DNA from: Oxalobacteraceae bacterium UBA6704
GTDB lineage: Bacteria > Pseudomonadota > Gammaproteobacteria > Burkholderiales > Burkholderiaceae_D
Length of the DNA stretch: 19,935 bases
Direction: 5' to 3'
NCBI GenBank assembly: GCA_002454505.1
Contig: DKJA01000063.1
Location: 1-19,935 of the forward strand
Shown: positions 1-8,677 of the stretch, piece by piece
Numbering within the stretch: the stretch's first letter is position 1
Layout of the letters: every line of letters begins with the position of its first letter
Notes under the pieces: model-generated
The model's database searches: none
Seen by the model: only the letters and a program-made list of their open reading frames with translations
Told to the model about the DNA's origin: nothing
Position numbers and translations under genes: made by a program

Positions 1-348
1 GGGCGCGGGCCGGTCAGCGCCAGCCAGCTGACACGGTGTCTCGGGCCGGCGTTGCCGGCGGACGCGGTGCTGGTGACCGATGGCGCCAGGGCTTACGCCA
101 CGTTTGCCCGGGCGACATGCGTCAAGCACGTGCCGCTGAACCAGCGTGCCGGCCAGCGTGTCAGCGGCCCCTATCACTTGCAGAACGTGAACGCCTATCA
201 CAGCCGCTTCAAGGGATGGCTGCTGCGCTTCCGTGGCGTCGCCAGCAGGTACCTGACCAATTATCTTGGGTGGCGCCGGGCACTGGATACGCATAGTCTC
301 GACACCCCTGAGCAGTTTCTCGTGGCTGCCTGCCGGCCGGTCCGCTGA
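1..348 (+). mobile_element. IS1595-family (ISXO2-like) transposase, C-terminal part, cut by window edge
   Basis: The frame is open from base 1 to a TGA at 346-348, giving 115 codons with no required start inside. The product contains VTDGARAY near residues 24-31 (a catalytic Asp region of the DDE-type fold), VPLNQRAGQRV, then NVNAYHSRFKGWLLRF and a closing NYLGWRRALDT. This succession is typical of the C-terminal half of ISXO2/IS1595 transposases, which cut and paste a short element bounded by inverted repeats. The N-terminal zinc-binding half and the left end lie outside the window, so I cannot say whether the element is intact. The right terminal repeat should lie within about 100 bases after the stop; GGTTACACCCC at 389-399 is a possible outer end, but without the left end this is a guess. 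Family assignment is by recognition of the motif pattern. Confidence 0.8.
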
Positions 349-492
349 GTCATGCGATGGGTGTGCCGCCATGGGCAATCAACGTCACGGTTACACCCCG
401 CCACGAAACAAATTCAACAATCCAGGGTGACAGAGCCAACAAAAGTTGCTGCGAGCTGGCAGGTAACCTTTCTTATTCGCCACACTTCACGC

Positions 493-498
493 TATGAT
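493..498 (+). promoter_or_regulatory. Possible -10 box for the prolyl oligopeptidase gene
   Basis: TATGAT differs from the consensus TATAAT at one position and lies about 60 bases before the start codon. The bases at the -35 distance (around 469-475, TTTCTTA) are a poor match, so this is a weak prediction. The rest of the 349-557 gap holds the presumed right flank of the insertion sequence and no other gene I can support. An AAGGA ribosome binding site lies at 548-552, five bases before the ATG at 558. Confidence 0.3.
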
Positions 499-557
499 CG
501 TCCGGCCCGCCGCAGAGCGGGTACGTGTAAATCGTATAGACCATTTCAAGGACCCTC

Positions 558-2696
<2,139 letters not shown>

Positions 2697-2706
2697 GCGG
2701 CACACC

Positions 2707-2735
2707 GTCCCCTTCCTGATTATCAGTAAGGGGAC
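2707..2735. terminator. Palindrome between convergent genes, probable bidirectional terminator
   Basis: GTCCCCTT (2707-2714) and AAGGGGAC (2728-2735) form an eight-pair stem, and CTGAT/ATCAG inside extends it after a one-base mismatch. It lies between the stop of the peptidase gene on the + strand and the 3' end of uppP on the - strand, and covers the uppP stop codon (2723-2725). There is no clear T-run on either side, so it may be a repeat element that also stops transcription, not a classic intrinsic terminator. Confidence 0.5.
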
Positions 2736-3574
2736 AGATACCCCATCCCCAGCAACACCAGCAGCGCGGCGCCCAGCACGATCCGGTACGCCACGAAAGG
2801 CCAGAAGCCGCGGCTGCTGACGATCCGCAGGAACACGACGATGACGCCGTATCCGACGACAAAGGCCACGGCCGTCGCCAGCAATGTCGGCCCGGCCGCG
2901 ACCGGCCCGGCTACACCCCAGCTTTTGCACAGTTGATAGATGCCGGACGCCAGCACGGCCGGAATCGCCAGCAGGAAGGAATAGCGGGCGGCCGCCTCGC
3001 GCGTGTAGCCCATCAGCAGTCCCGCCGTGATCGTGCCGCCGGAGCGCGACACGCCAGGTATGAGAGCCATGGCCTGCGCGAAGCCGAACACGATGCCGTC
3101 CCGCCAGGACATCCGCTCGATGGTCCTTTCCTGTTCGCCGCAACGTTCGGCAACGCCAAGCAGCACACCGAACCCGATCAGCATGAAGGCCGTCAGGTAC
3201 AGGTTGCGCAGGTGGGTTTCGATGGCCTGCTGGAACAGCAGGCCGCCGACGGCGATCGGCACCGAGCCGATGATTACCAGCCAGCCGAGCCGCGCATCCA
3301 GCCACACTTCCGGCTGCGCCTGCGCGCGGCGCCGGAACAGGCTGCGCAGCCAGGCCTTGCCGATGCGCGCTATGTCGTGCCGGAAGTACAGCAGCACGGC
3401 CAGCTCCGTGCCGATCTGCGTGATCGCCGTGAACGCGGCACCCGGGTCCATGCCGGACGGCAGCAGCGGCCCGGCGATGCGCAGGTGCGCGCTGGACGAC
3501 ACGGGCAGGAACTCCGTCAGGCCCTGGATCAGTCCCAGCAGCGCCGCTTCCAGCCAGCCGATCGACGCCGTCAT
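2723..3574 (-). CDS. uppP: Undecaprenyl-diphosphatase (BacA/UppP)
   Basis: UppP is an integral membrane phosphatase that converts undecaprenyl pyrophosphate to the monophosphate, recycling the lipid carrier for peptidoglycan and other envelope polymers; overproduction gives bacitracin resistance. The 283-residue product shows both family signatures: the (E/Q)xxxE region as QGLTEFLPVSSSAHL (Gln17, Glu21, His30) and PGVSRSGGT around 173-181 with Arg177. Multiple hydrophobic segments cover the rest, and the length is usual for the family. Its ATG (3574-3572) overlaps the TGA of the upstream gene on the same strand (ATGA), so it is probably translationally coupled to the TerC-CorC protein. Its last codons (YLSPY) fall inside a palindromic repeat, suggesting the C-terminus was set by that repeat. 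Identification is firm. Confidence 0.96.
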   Translation of the reverse strand: MTASIGWLEAALLGLIQGLTEFLPVSSSAHLRIAGPLLPSGMDPGAAFTAITQIGTELAVLLYFRHDIARIGKAWLRSLFRRRAQAQPEVWLDARLGWLVIIGSVPIAVGGLLFQQAIETHLRNLYLTAFMLIGFGVLLGVAERCGEQERTIERMSWRDGIVFGFAQAMALIPGVSRSGGTITAGLLMGYTREAAARYSFLLAIPAVLASGIYQLCKSWGVAGPVAAGPTLLATAVAFVVGYGVIVVFLRIVSSRGFWPFVAYRIVLGAALLVLLGMGYLSPY

Positions 3575-5133
3575 GCGGCGGGCGCTTCCGTAACCAGCCG
3601 CTGCACCGATACCCGGGCGATCCGGCGGTCCTCGACGGCCAGGATTTCATAGCGCAGGCCGTCGACCTCGACGGCCTGACCGGCCTCGGGCAGCGTCTCG
3701 AAGCGGGCCAGCAGGAAGCCGGCCAGCGATGTGTAGTCGGCCGCTTCCGTCACCAGGCCGTCCGTTTCCAGCACCTGTTCCAGCTGGTGCAGGTCGGCGG
3801 CGCCATCCACTTCCCATATGCCGGGCGCCTGCAGGCGGATGGCCAGCTGTTCGTCCTCGTCGGGGAATTCGCCGGCAATCGCTTCCAGGATGTCCACTGG
3901 CGTCAGCAGGCCCTGCACCGTGCCGAACTCGTCGGCGATCAGCACCAGTTGACCGTGGGCGCGCTTCAGCGTGTCCATCGCCGTCAGCACGCCGGCCGTT
4001 TCCGGCAGCACGATCGGTTCGCGCAGTGCACCCGTGTCGAACGACTCGTCGATGCGCCCGCGCAGCAGCAGGTCGCCGATCAGGTCCTTGCTGCGGGCGA
4101 TGCCGACGAGGTTGTCCAGCTGGCCCCGGCAGACGGGCATCAGGCTGTGCGGGCTGGCCTGCAACTGCTGCAGGATGGTGGCGGCGTCATCGTCCAGATT
4201 GACCCAGGACATCGCCGTGCGGGGCGTCATCACGGAGCGGATCGACCGGTCGGCCAGTGTCAGCACGCCGCTGACCATATTGCGTTCCTCGACAGCGAAG
4301 GTTTCCAGTTCCGGGGCCTGTTCGTCCTGTTCGTCGGCCGCCGCATGGGCATGCCGGCGGCGGCCCAGCAAACGCAGCACGGCGTCGGCGGTGCGGTCGC
4401 GCAGCGGCACGCGCGCCTCGTTCTTCAGGAAATTGCGGCGGGCGAACTGGTTCAGCGTTTCGATCAGCACCGAGAAACCGATGGCCGCGTACAAGTAGCC
4501 CTTCGGAATGTGGAAGCCCAGGCCTTCGGCCACCAGGCTGAGGCCGATCATCAGCAAGAAGCTCAGGCACAGCACCACCACCGTCGGGTGCGCATTGACG
4601 AAGCGGGTCAGCGGTTTCGATGCGAGGATCATCACGCCGATCGAAATGACGACGGCCGCCATCATCACATACAGGTTGTCGACCATGCCGACCGCGGTGA
4701 TCACCGCGTCCAGCGAGAACACGGCATCGAGCACGACGATCTGCGCCACCACGGCACCGAAGCTGGCATAAGCCTTCGACTGCGTGTGGGCGTGCTCGAC
4801 GCCCTCGAGGCGTTCGTGCAGCTCCATCGTGGCCTTGAACAGCAGGAAGATACCGCCTGTCAGCAGGATCAGGTCGCGGCCTGAGAACGACAGCGGCCCG
4901 ACGGAGAACAGCGGCGTCGTCAGGGTAACGAGCCACGACACGATCGTGAGCAAACCCAGCCGCATGGCCATTGCCAGCGTCAGGCCCAGCAGCCGCGCCT
5001 TGTCGCGCTGGTGCGGCGGCAGTTTGTCGGCCAGGATGGCAATAAAAATCAAATTGTCGATGCCCAGGACGATTTCCAGGATCACCAGCGTCAGCAGACC
5101 CACCCAGATTGTCGGGTCGAGAAGCCATTCCAT
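3571..5133 (-). CDS. TerC family membrane protein fused to CBS pair and CorC/HlyC domain (YoaE/YegH type)
   Basis: The 520-residue product has three parts. Residues 1 to about 235 are a TerC membrane domain with acidic, metal-site-like motifs in membrane segments: EIVLGIDNL (Glu20, Asp26, Asn27) and LDAVFSLDAV (Asp136, Asp142). After a linker, residues about 290-420 are a CBS pair (VMTPRTAM, MPVCRGQLDNLVGI, LVLIADEFGTVQGLLTPVDILEAI). Residues about 435-515 are the CorC/HlyC transporter-associated domain (WEVDGAADLHQLEQVL, TSLAGFLLARF, VDGLRYEIL). E. coli YoaE and YegH have this architecture; TerC relatives are linked to manganese export, but the role of this fusion is not settled. I chose ATG 5133 because AAGGA precedes it with six bases between and it begins the TerC domain; a longer in-frame start at 5403 would add 90 residues unlike the family. 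uppP follows with an ATGA overlap. Confidence 0.9.
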   Translation of the reverse strand: MEWLLDPTIWVGLLTLVILEIVLGIDNLIFIAILADKLPPHQRDKARLLGLTLAMAMRLGLLTIVSWLVTLTTPLFSVGPLSFSGRDLILLTGGIFLLFKATMELHERLEGVEHAHTQSKAYASFGAVVAQIVVLDAVFSLDAVITAVGMVDNLYVMMAAVVISIGVMILASKPLTRFVNAHPTVVVLCLSFLLMIGLSLVAEGLGFHIPKGYLYAAIGFSVLIETLNQFARRNFLKNEARVPLRDRTADAVLRLLGRRRHAHAAADEQDEQAPELETFAVEERNMVSGVLTLADRSIRSVMTPRTAMSWVNLDDDAATILQQLQASPHSLMPVCRGQLDNLVGIARSKDLIGDLLLRGRIDESFDTGALREPIVLPETAGVLTAMDTLKRAHGQLVLIADEFGTVQGLLTPVDILEAIAGEFPDEDEQLAIRLQAPGIWEVDGAADLHQLEQVLETDGLVTEAADYTSLAGFLLARFETLPEAGQAVEVDGLRYEILAVEDRRIARVSVQRLVTEAPAA

Positions 5134-5164
5134 TTGTATTCCTTGTGGTTGTGAATCTGTTCGG

Positions 5165-5207
5165 TGCGCGCGGGCGCGCGCAGGCAGCCACGACACGATG
5201 CCGTGGC
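5165..5207 (-). promoter_or_regulatory. Two hairpins in the leader of the TerC-CorC gene
   Basis: In the 92-base gap before the TerC-CorC start there are two inverted repeats: TGCGCGC (5165-5171) with GCGCGCA (5176-5182), a seven-pair stem with a four-base loop, and GCCACG (5187-5192) with CGTGGC (5202-5207), six pairs with a nine-base loop. No T-run follows on the - strand, so a simple terminator for the upstream gene is unlikely. Related TerC genes can be under yybP-ykoY manganese riboswitches, but I do not see that element's conserved loop sequences here. Function is open. Confidence 0.35.
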
Positions 5208-5225
5208 GATTGCGGGTACAGCGGA

Positions 5226-5576
5226 TCAGCGCGCGGGAGGCGGCTTGATCGGCGGGTAAGCGGGGTTGCAGCGGGGAGAAGAGGGCGGTGCCAACGTCAT
5301 GCGGCCGGACAGGGCAGCCGGCGCAATGCGCGGGTCTGCATTCATCGCGTCCTGCACGTCGCCAAACGGCGCATCGGGGGTATGGTCGCAATCGGCGCCG
5401 CAATCGTCGCCACCGGCGTGGACGAAGTCCGCAACGATGGTGGGCAGGTGATTCATGTGTGCCGTGGCGGCGTGGGCCGGCACTGGCTTGGGCCAGGACT
5501 GCGCGATGGCGGCAAGGGGCAACAGGAAAATCAGGAAAACGACGAGAAGGCGTCGTATGGGACCAGGGACAGGCAT
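5226..5576 (-). CDS. Small exported Cys/His-containing protein, CzcI-like
   Basis: The 116-residue product begins with a clear signal peptide (IRRLLVVFLIFLLPLAAIA, residues 7-25). The mature part contains five histidines (35, 40, 43, 53, 65) and a DDCGADCDH segment with Cys59 and Cys63, a further Cys103, and a proline-rich end (PPIKPPP). The RRLLVVFLIFLLPL start followed by a His-containing body resembles the small CzcI-type proteins found beside heavy-metal efflux operons in betaproteobacteria, but similarity is loose and no czc genes are visible. I chose ATG 5576 because it puts the signal peptide at the N-terminus; a GTG at 5618 in the same frame would add 14 residues. No strong ribosome binding site is seen for either. 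It lies upstream of the TerC-CorC gene on the same strand, which would suit a metal-related role. That role is inference. Confidence 0.6.
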   Translation of the reverse strand: MPVPGPIRRLLVVFLIFLLPLAAIAQSWPKPVPAHAATAHMNHLPTIVADFVHAGGDDCGADCDHTPDAPFGDVQDAMNADPRIAPAALSGRMTLAPPSSPRCNPAYPPIKPPPAR

Positions 5577-5599
5577 GATGCGGCCGAGTATAGCATGGC

Positions 5600-5630
5600 C
5601 CCGACGGCCCCCTGTCACGGTTCCGTCGGG
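5600..5630. other. Inverted repeat after the M16 peptidase gene
   Basis: CCCGACGG (5600-5607) and CCGTCGGG (5623-5630) can form an eight-pair stem with a 15-base loop, 18 bases past the M16 stop on the - strand. There is no T-run after it on the - strand, so it is at best a weak terminator or a processing hairpin. It also covers the alternative GTG start (5618) of the downstream small gene. Confidence 0.35.
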
Positions 5631-5647
5631 AAATATTGAGCTTTACA

Positions 5648-8494
5648 TCACTGCGCGAACACCTGCGCAGCGGGCGTGATCTTCACGTTGTCGCGCTTGA
5701 TGTCCAGCTTGCGGCTGCCGATCGCCTTGTCCTCGTCGAGCAGCGACTGCGGCTTGTTGCCGTCGTACTTGATCGGCGAGAACGCGTCGGTGACCAGTTT
5801 TTCCTTCAGGCCTTCGGCATCCTTGGCGATGATCACCACCGACAGATCCTTGGCCGACAGGTGCTTGCGGATCGCCGCATTGACGTCGTCCACGGTCAGT
5901 TTGGCCAGCGCGTGGCGCATCATCTGCGTGAACTCGGGCGTCTTGTACCACTGCGCATCGAGCGCGTAGCCCAGCTGCTGGTCCTGCGTGGCCGTCATCA
6001 CGAACACGTTCTTCATCAGGTAGCCGCGGGTCGTCTCGAAGGCTTCCTTGGTGAGGCCTTTGGCCAGCAGTTCATCCAGTTCCGTCAGCGCGATGCGCAG
6101 CGCGAAGTGGGCGTTTTCCGGTGCGACGGGGCGAATCCACACTTCGAACAGTTGCGCCTTGCGGCCCAGGTTCGGGTTCGGGAAGAACTGGAACATCCCG
6201 CGCGGGAACGCTTCGATGTAAGCGTAATCGCCATAGTTCATGCCGCGCACTTCGCGGATGCGCTGGTACAGCTCGCCACTGGAGGCGCGGTGCTCGCCCA
6301 GCCACGTCTTCGCCAGCCACAACGCCGCGAAATCCGGATGGGAGCGGGTCACCGTCAGCGGAAGGCCGAACGAGATGGCCGTCGCGCGGGTATCCTTCTG
6401 CACGATTTCGACTTCCAGTCCGTTCGCCTTGTGGCCTTGCGGCACCGGCGTGGCGGCCAGGCCGGCGCCTTGCGGCAGGCGGGCCAGGTCGCGCTTGAGC
6501 GATGCCACCATCGCCTCGGACACGTCGCCGGCGATGCCGACGCGCACGGCGCCCTGGGTGTAGGCCTTCGCGTAGAACGCCTTCACATCGTCCAGCGTGA
6601 TCGCATCGATGCCTTTGGACGTGCCCAGCACGGGATGGGCATAGCCGCTGCCGGCAAACACATTGGTCTGCAGCCGTTCCTTGCCCAGTTCCTCTTCGTT
6701 ATTGCTCTTCAGGTCCAGCTCCAGCGCGTTCTTCTGCGCATCCTTGAGGCGGCGGAAGTCCTCGTCGCGGAAGCCCGGCGACAGCAGCAGCGGCATCACG
6801 ATGTCCTGGAACTGCGCCCAGTTGTCCTTGTGGATCGTGCCGGTGAACGTCGTCATTTCCTTGTCGGCCTGCTCGGTGAAGCGCCCGGCCAGCGGGAACA
6901 GCGCCTTGGTCACTTCGTCGATCTTGCGGTCGGTGGAGCCGGCCGATGCCACCATCGCCGCCGTCAGCGCGGCCAGGCCTTCCTTGCCGGCCGGGTCGTG
7001 GGCGGAGCCGGCGTCGAAGGCCAGCTTGTAGCGCACTTGCGGCAGTGCGGTTTTCTGCACCAGCACGTCGAACTTCGCATCGGCTGCCGGTGCGGCGAAG
7101 GACGCGAGCTTCGGCAGCTCAGCCACTTGCGCCGGCAGATCGCCATGCGACAGCGTCGTGACGACCATGCCGTCGTCGGTCAGGTATTTGCGGGCGGCGG
7201 CCTGCAGGTCGGCCGGCGTCAGCGTGTCGATCAGCTTGTAGTACTGGTTCAGCGTGCCGTACGAGCGGTTGAAGTGAACGTAGGAAGCGAGCGTCGAGGC
7301 GATCTGCTCGGTGTTGTCCAGCGAGCGGATCAGGCCGTAGCGGCCGGCCGATTTGGCGTCGGCCAGTTCCTTTTCCGCCACCGGGCGGTCGCGCAGTTGC
7401 GCCACCGTTTTCAGGATCGCGTCACGCACATAAACGGCATCCTCCGCCTTCTTGACGCGGGCGCCGATCATGAACAGCGTGGGATCGACGCGGTCCGGCG
7501 TGTTGTCCATCAGCTGGTCGACCTTCTGCTCGTCCTGCACGAGGCGCTTGTACAGCGGCGACGTGCGGCCGAACGACAGGTCCAGCAGCAGCGACAGCGC
7601 GGCCTGGTCCTTGTCCTTTGTCGAGAACGCGGGCGCGTGGAAGGCGACGGCCACCCACGGCAGCGTCGGCGTCGCCCACGGCACGTGGCGGTACACGGGA
7701 CCTTTTGGTGCCGGTTCGGCCGGCACGGCCACGTTGTAGCTGCCGCGCTGCCATTTGCTCCAGTATTTCTCGACCAGCGCGATGGCCTTGGCCGGTTCCA
7801 CGTCGCCGGCGACGATGATCGTCGTGCGCTCGGGGCGGTACCACCTGTCGAAGAACACCTTCGAGTAGTCGTACTGGTTCGGCATGTCCTCGATGTCCTT
7901 CAGGAAGCCCATCGTGGTGTGTTTGTAGGTGTGCGTGTCGTACGCCGAATCGCGCATCGTCTCGAACAGCTTCGAGATCGGGTTCGCGCTGTTCTTGTTG
8001 TACTCGCCCAGCACGGCGCGCGATTCCGTCTTGAACACATCCTCGCCGTACGACAGGTGCTGGAAGCGGTCCGCCTCCACTTTCAGCACGGTTTCCAGGT
8101 CGTCCTTGGCAAACGTCGTGTGGTAGTTGGTCAGATCGTCGCTGGTGTAGGCGTTCTGGCGCGCGCCGGCGCGGGTGATGATCTGCTGGTACTTCTGCGG
8201 CGGATATTCCTTGGTGCCGCGGAACATCACGTGCTCGAAGAAGTGGGCGAAGCCGGACTTACCCGGCTCAACTTCGTTGCGCGAACCCGTCTGCACGGGA
8301 ATCTGCACGGACACGATGTTCGGGAAGCCGGTCGGCACGACGATGATCTTCAGGCCATTCGGCAGCGTCTTTTCGGTGGCCTTGAATGGCAGCAGGTCGG
8401 CAGCTGAAGCCGTGGCCGGCAGGGCGAATGCCAGCGCCGCGATTGGAACGATCGTGGGAACGATGGCAGGAATGAAACGGGAGAGGGAGGGCAC
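5648..8494 (-). CDS. M16 family (pitrilysin-like) zinc metallopeptidase, exported
   Basis: The 948-residue product is a two-half M16 peptidase. Residues 1 to about 32 form a signal peptide ending ATASA, so it should act in the periplasm. The N-terminal half has the inverted zinc motif HFFEH (His84, Glu87, His88) in GKSGFAHFFEHVMFRGTKEYP, and the third ligand is probably Glu164 in VLGEYNK, the expected distance away. The C-terminal half has the same fold but no zinc motif and includes the RxxxxxNYGDYAY-type region (REVRGMNYGDYAYIEAF), usual for the inactive half that helps hold substrate. Such enzymes degrade oligopeptides or process proteins in a closed chamber. The start is GTG at 8494, preceded by AAAAAGGAG about five bases upstream, a strong binding site. 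The gene diverges from the M10 protease gene. Family and catalytic status are firm; the substrate is unknown. Confidence 0.95.
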   Translation of the reverse strand: MPSLSRFIPAIVPTIVPIAALAFALPATASAADLLPFKATEKTLPNGLKIIVVPTGFPNIVSVQIPVQTGSRNEVEPGKSGFAHFFEHVMFRGTKEYPPQKYQQIITRAGARQNAYTSDDLTNYHTTFAKDDLETVLKVEADRFQHLSYGEDVFKTESRAVLGEYNKNSANPISKLFETMRDSAYDTHTYKHTTMGFLKDIEDMPNQYDYSKVFFDRWYRPERTTIIVAGDVEPAKAIALVEKYWSKWQRGSYNVAVPAEPAPKGPVYRHVPWATPTLPWVAVAFHAPAFSTKDKDQAALSLLLDLSFGRTSPLYKRLVQDEQKVDQLMDNTPDRVDPTLFMIGARVKKAEDAVYVRDAILKTVAQLRDRPVAEKELADAKSAGRYGLIRSLDNTEQIASTLASYVHFNRSYGTLNQYYKLIDTLTPADLQAAARKYLTDDGMVVTTLSHGDLPAQVAELPKLASFAAPAADAKFDVLVQKTALPQVRYKLAFDAGSAHDPAGKEGLAALTAAMVASAGSTDRKIDEVTKALFPLAGRFTEQADKEMTTFTGTIHKDNWAQFQDIVMPLLLSPGFRDEDFRRLKDAQKNALELDLKSNNEEELGKERLQTNVFAGSGYAHPVLGTSKGIDAITLDDVKAFYAKAYTQGAVRVGIAGDVSEAMVASLKRDLARLPQGAGLAATPVPQGHKANGLEVEIVQKDTRATAISFGLPLTVTRSHPDFAALWLAKTWLGEHRASSGELYQRIREVRGMNYGDYAYIEAFPRGMFQFFPNPNLGRKAQLFEVWIRPVAPENAHFALRIALTELDELLAKGLTKEAFETTRGYLMKNVFVMTATQDQQLGYALDAQWYKTPEFTQMMRHALAKLTVDDVNAAIRKHLSAKDLSVVIIAKDAEGLKEKLVTDAFSPIKYDGNKPQSLLDEDKAIGSRKLDIKRDNVKITPAAQVFAQ

Positions 8495-8649
8495 GCTTGC
8501 TCCTTTTTAAGGTCCGGTGGTGAGGGCACAACAGTCGGAGAATAAAGCATGCCTGCAGCCGTGAACAGGGACAACCGTCCGCCCCGGCCGCTACGCGCGT
8601 GCTACCATCGTTCGAGTCACTTCTTTCTCTGCAGAAATTACGCGCTTCA

Positions 8650-8677
8650 CAGACATGAGCTTTCAGACATGAGCTTC
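8650..8677 (+). repeat. 14-base tandem duplication across the M10 protease start
   Basis: CAGACATGAGCTTT (8650-8663) is followed directly by CAGACATGAGCTTC (8664-8677), identical at 13 of 14 positions. Each copy carries an ATG: 8655 and 8669. The first opens a five-codon frame (MSFQT) whose TGA at 8670-8672 overlaps the second ATG as ATGA; the second opens the protease as MSFTT. No clear Shine-Dalgarno sequence precedes either. Confidence 0.85.

Noticed and set aside
5134..5403. N-terminal extension of 90 residues for the TerC-CorC protein
   Set aside because: The extension overlaps the small exported protein gene and the leader, is Arg/Ala-rich, and the TerC domain begins at the ATG with a good AAGGA site at 5133.
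5636..8407. A 923-codon open frame on the plus strand opposite the M16 peptidase
   Set aside because: It mirrors the M16 gene and has a His/Arg/Gln/Val-rich composition without domains; the M16 frame has a zinc motif, signal peptide and strong binding site.
8549..8668. N-terminal extension of 40 residues for the M10 protease
   Set aside because: The added residues are not like the family, contain no signal peptide, and run through the divergent promoter region.
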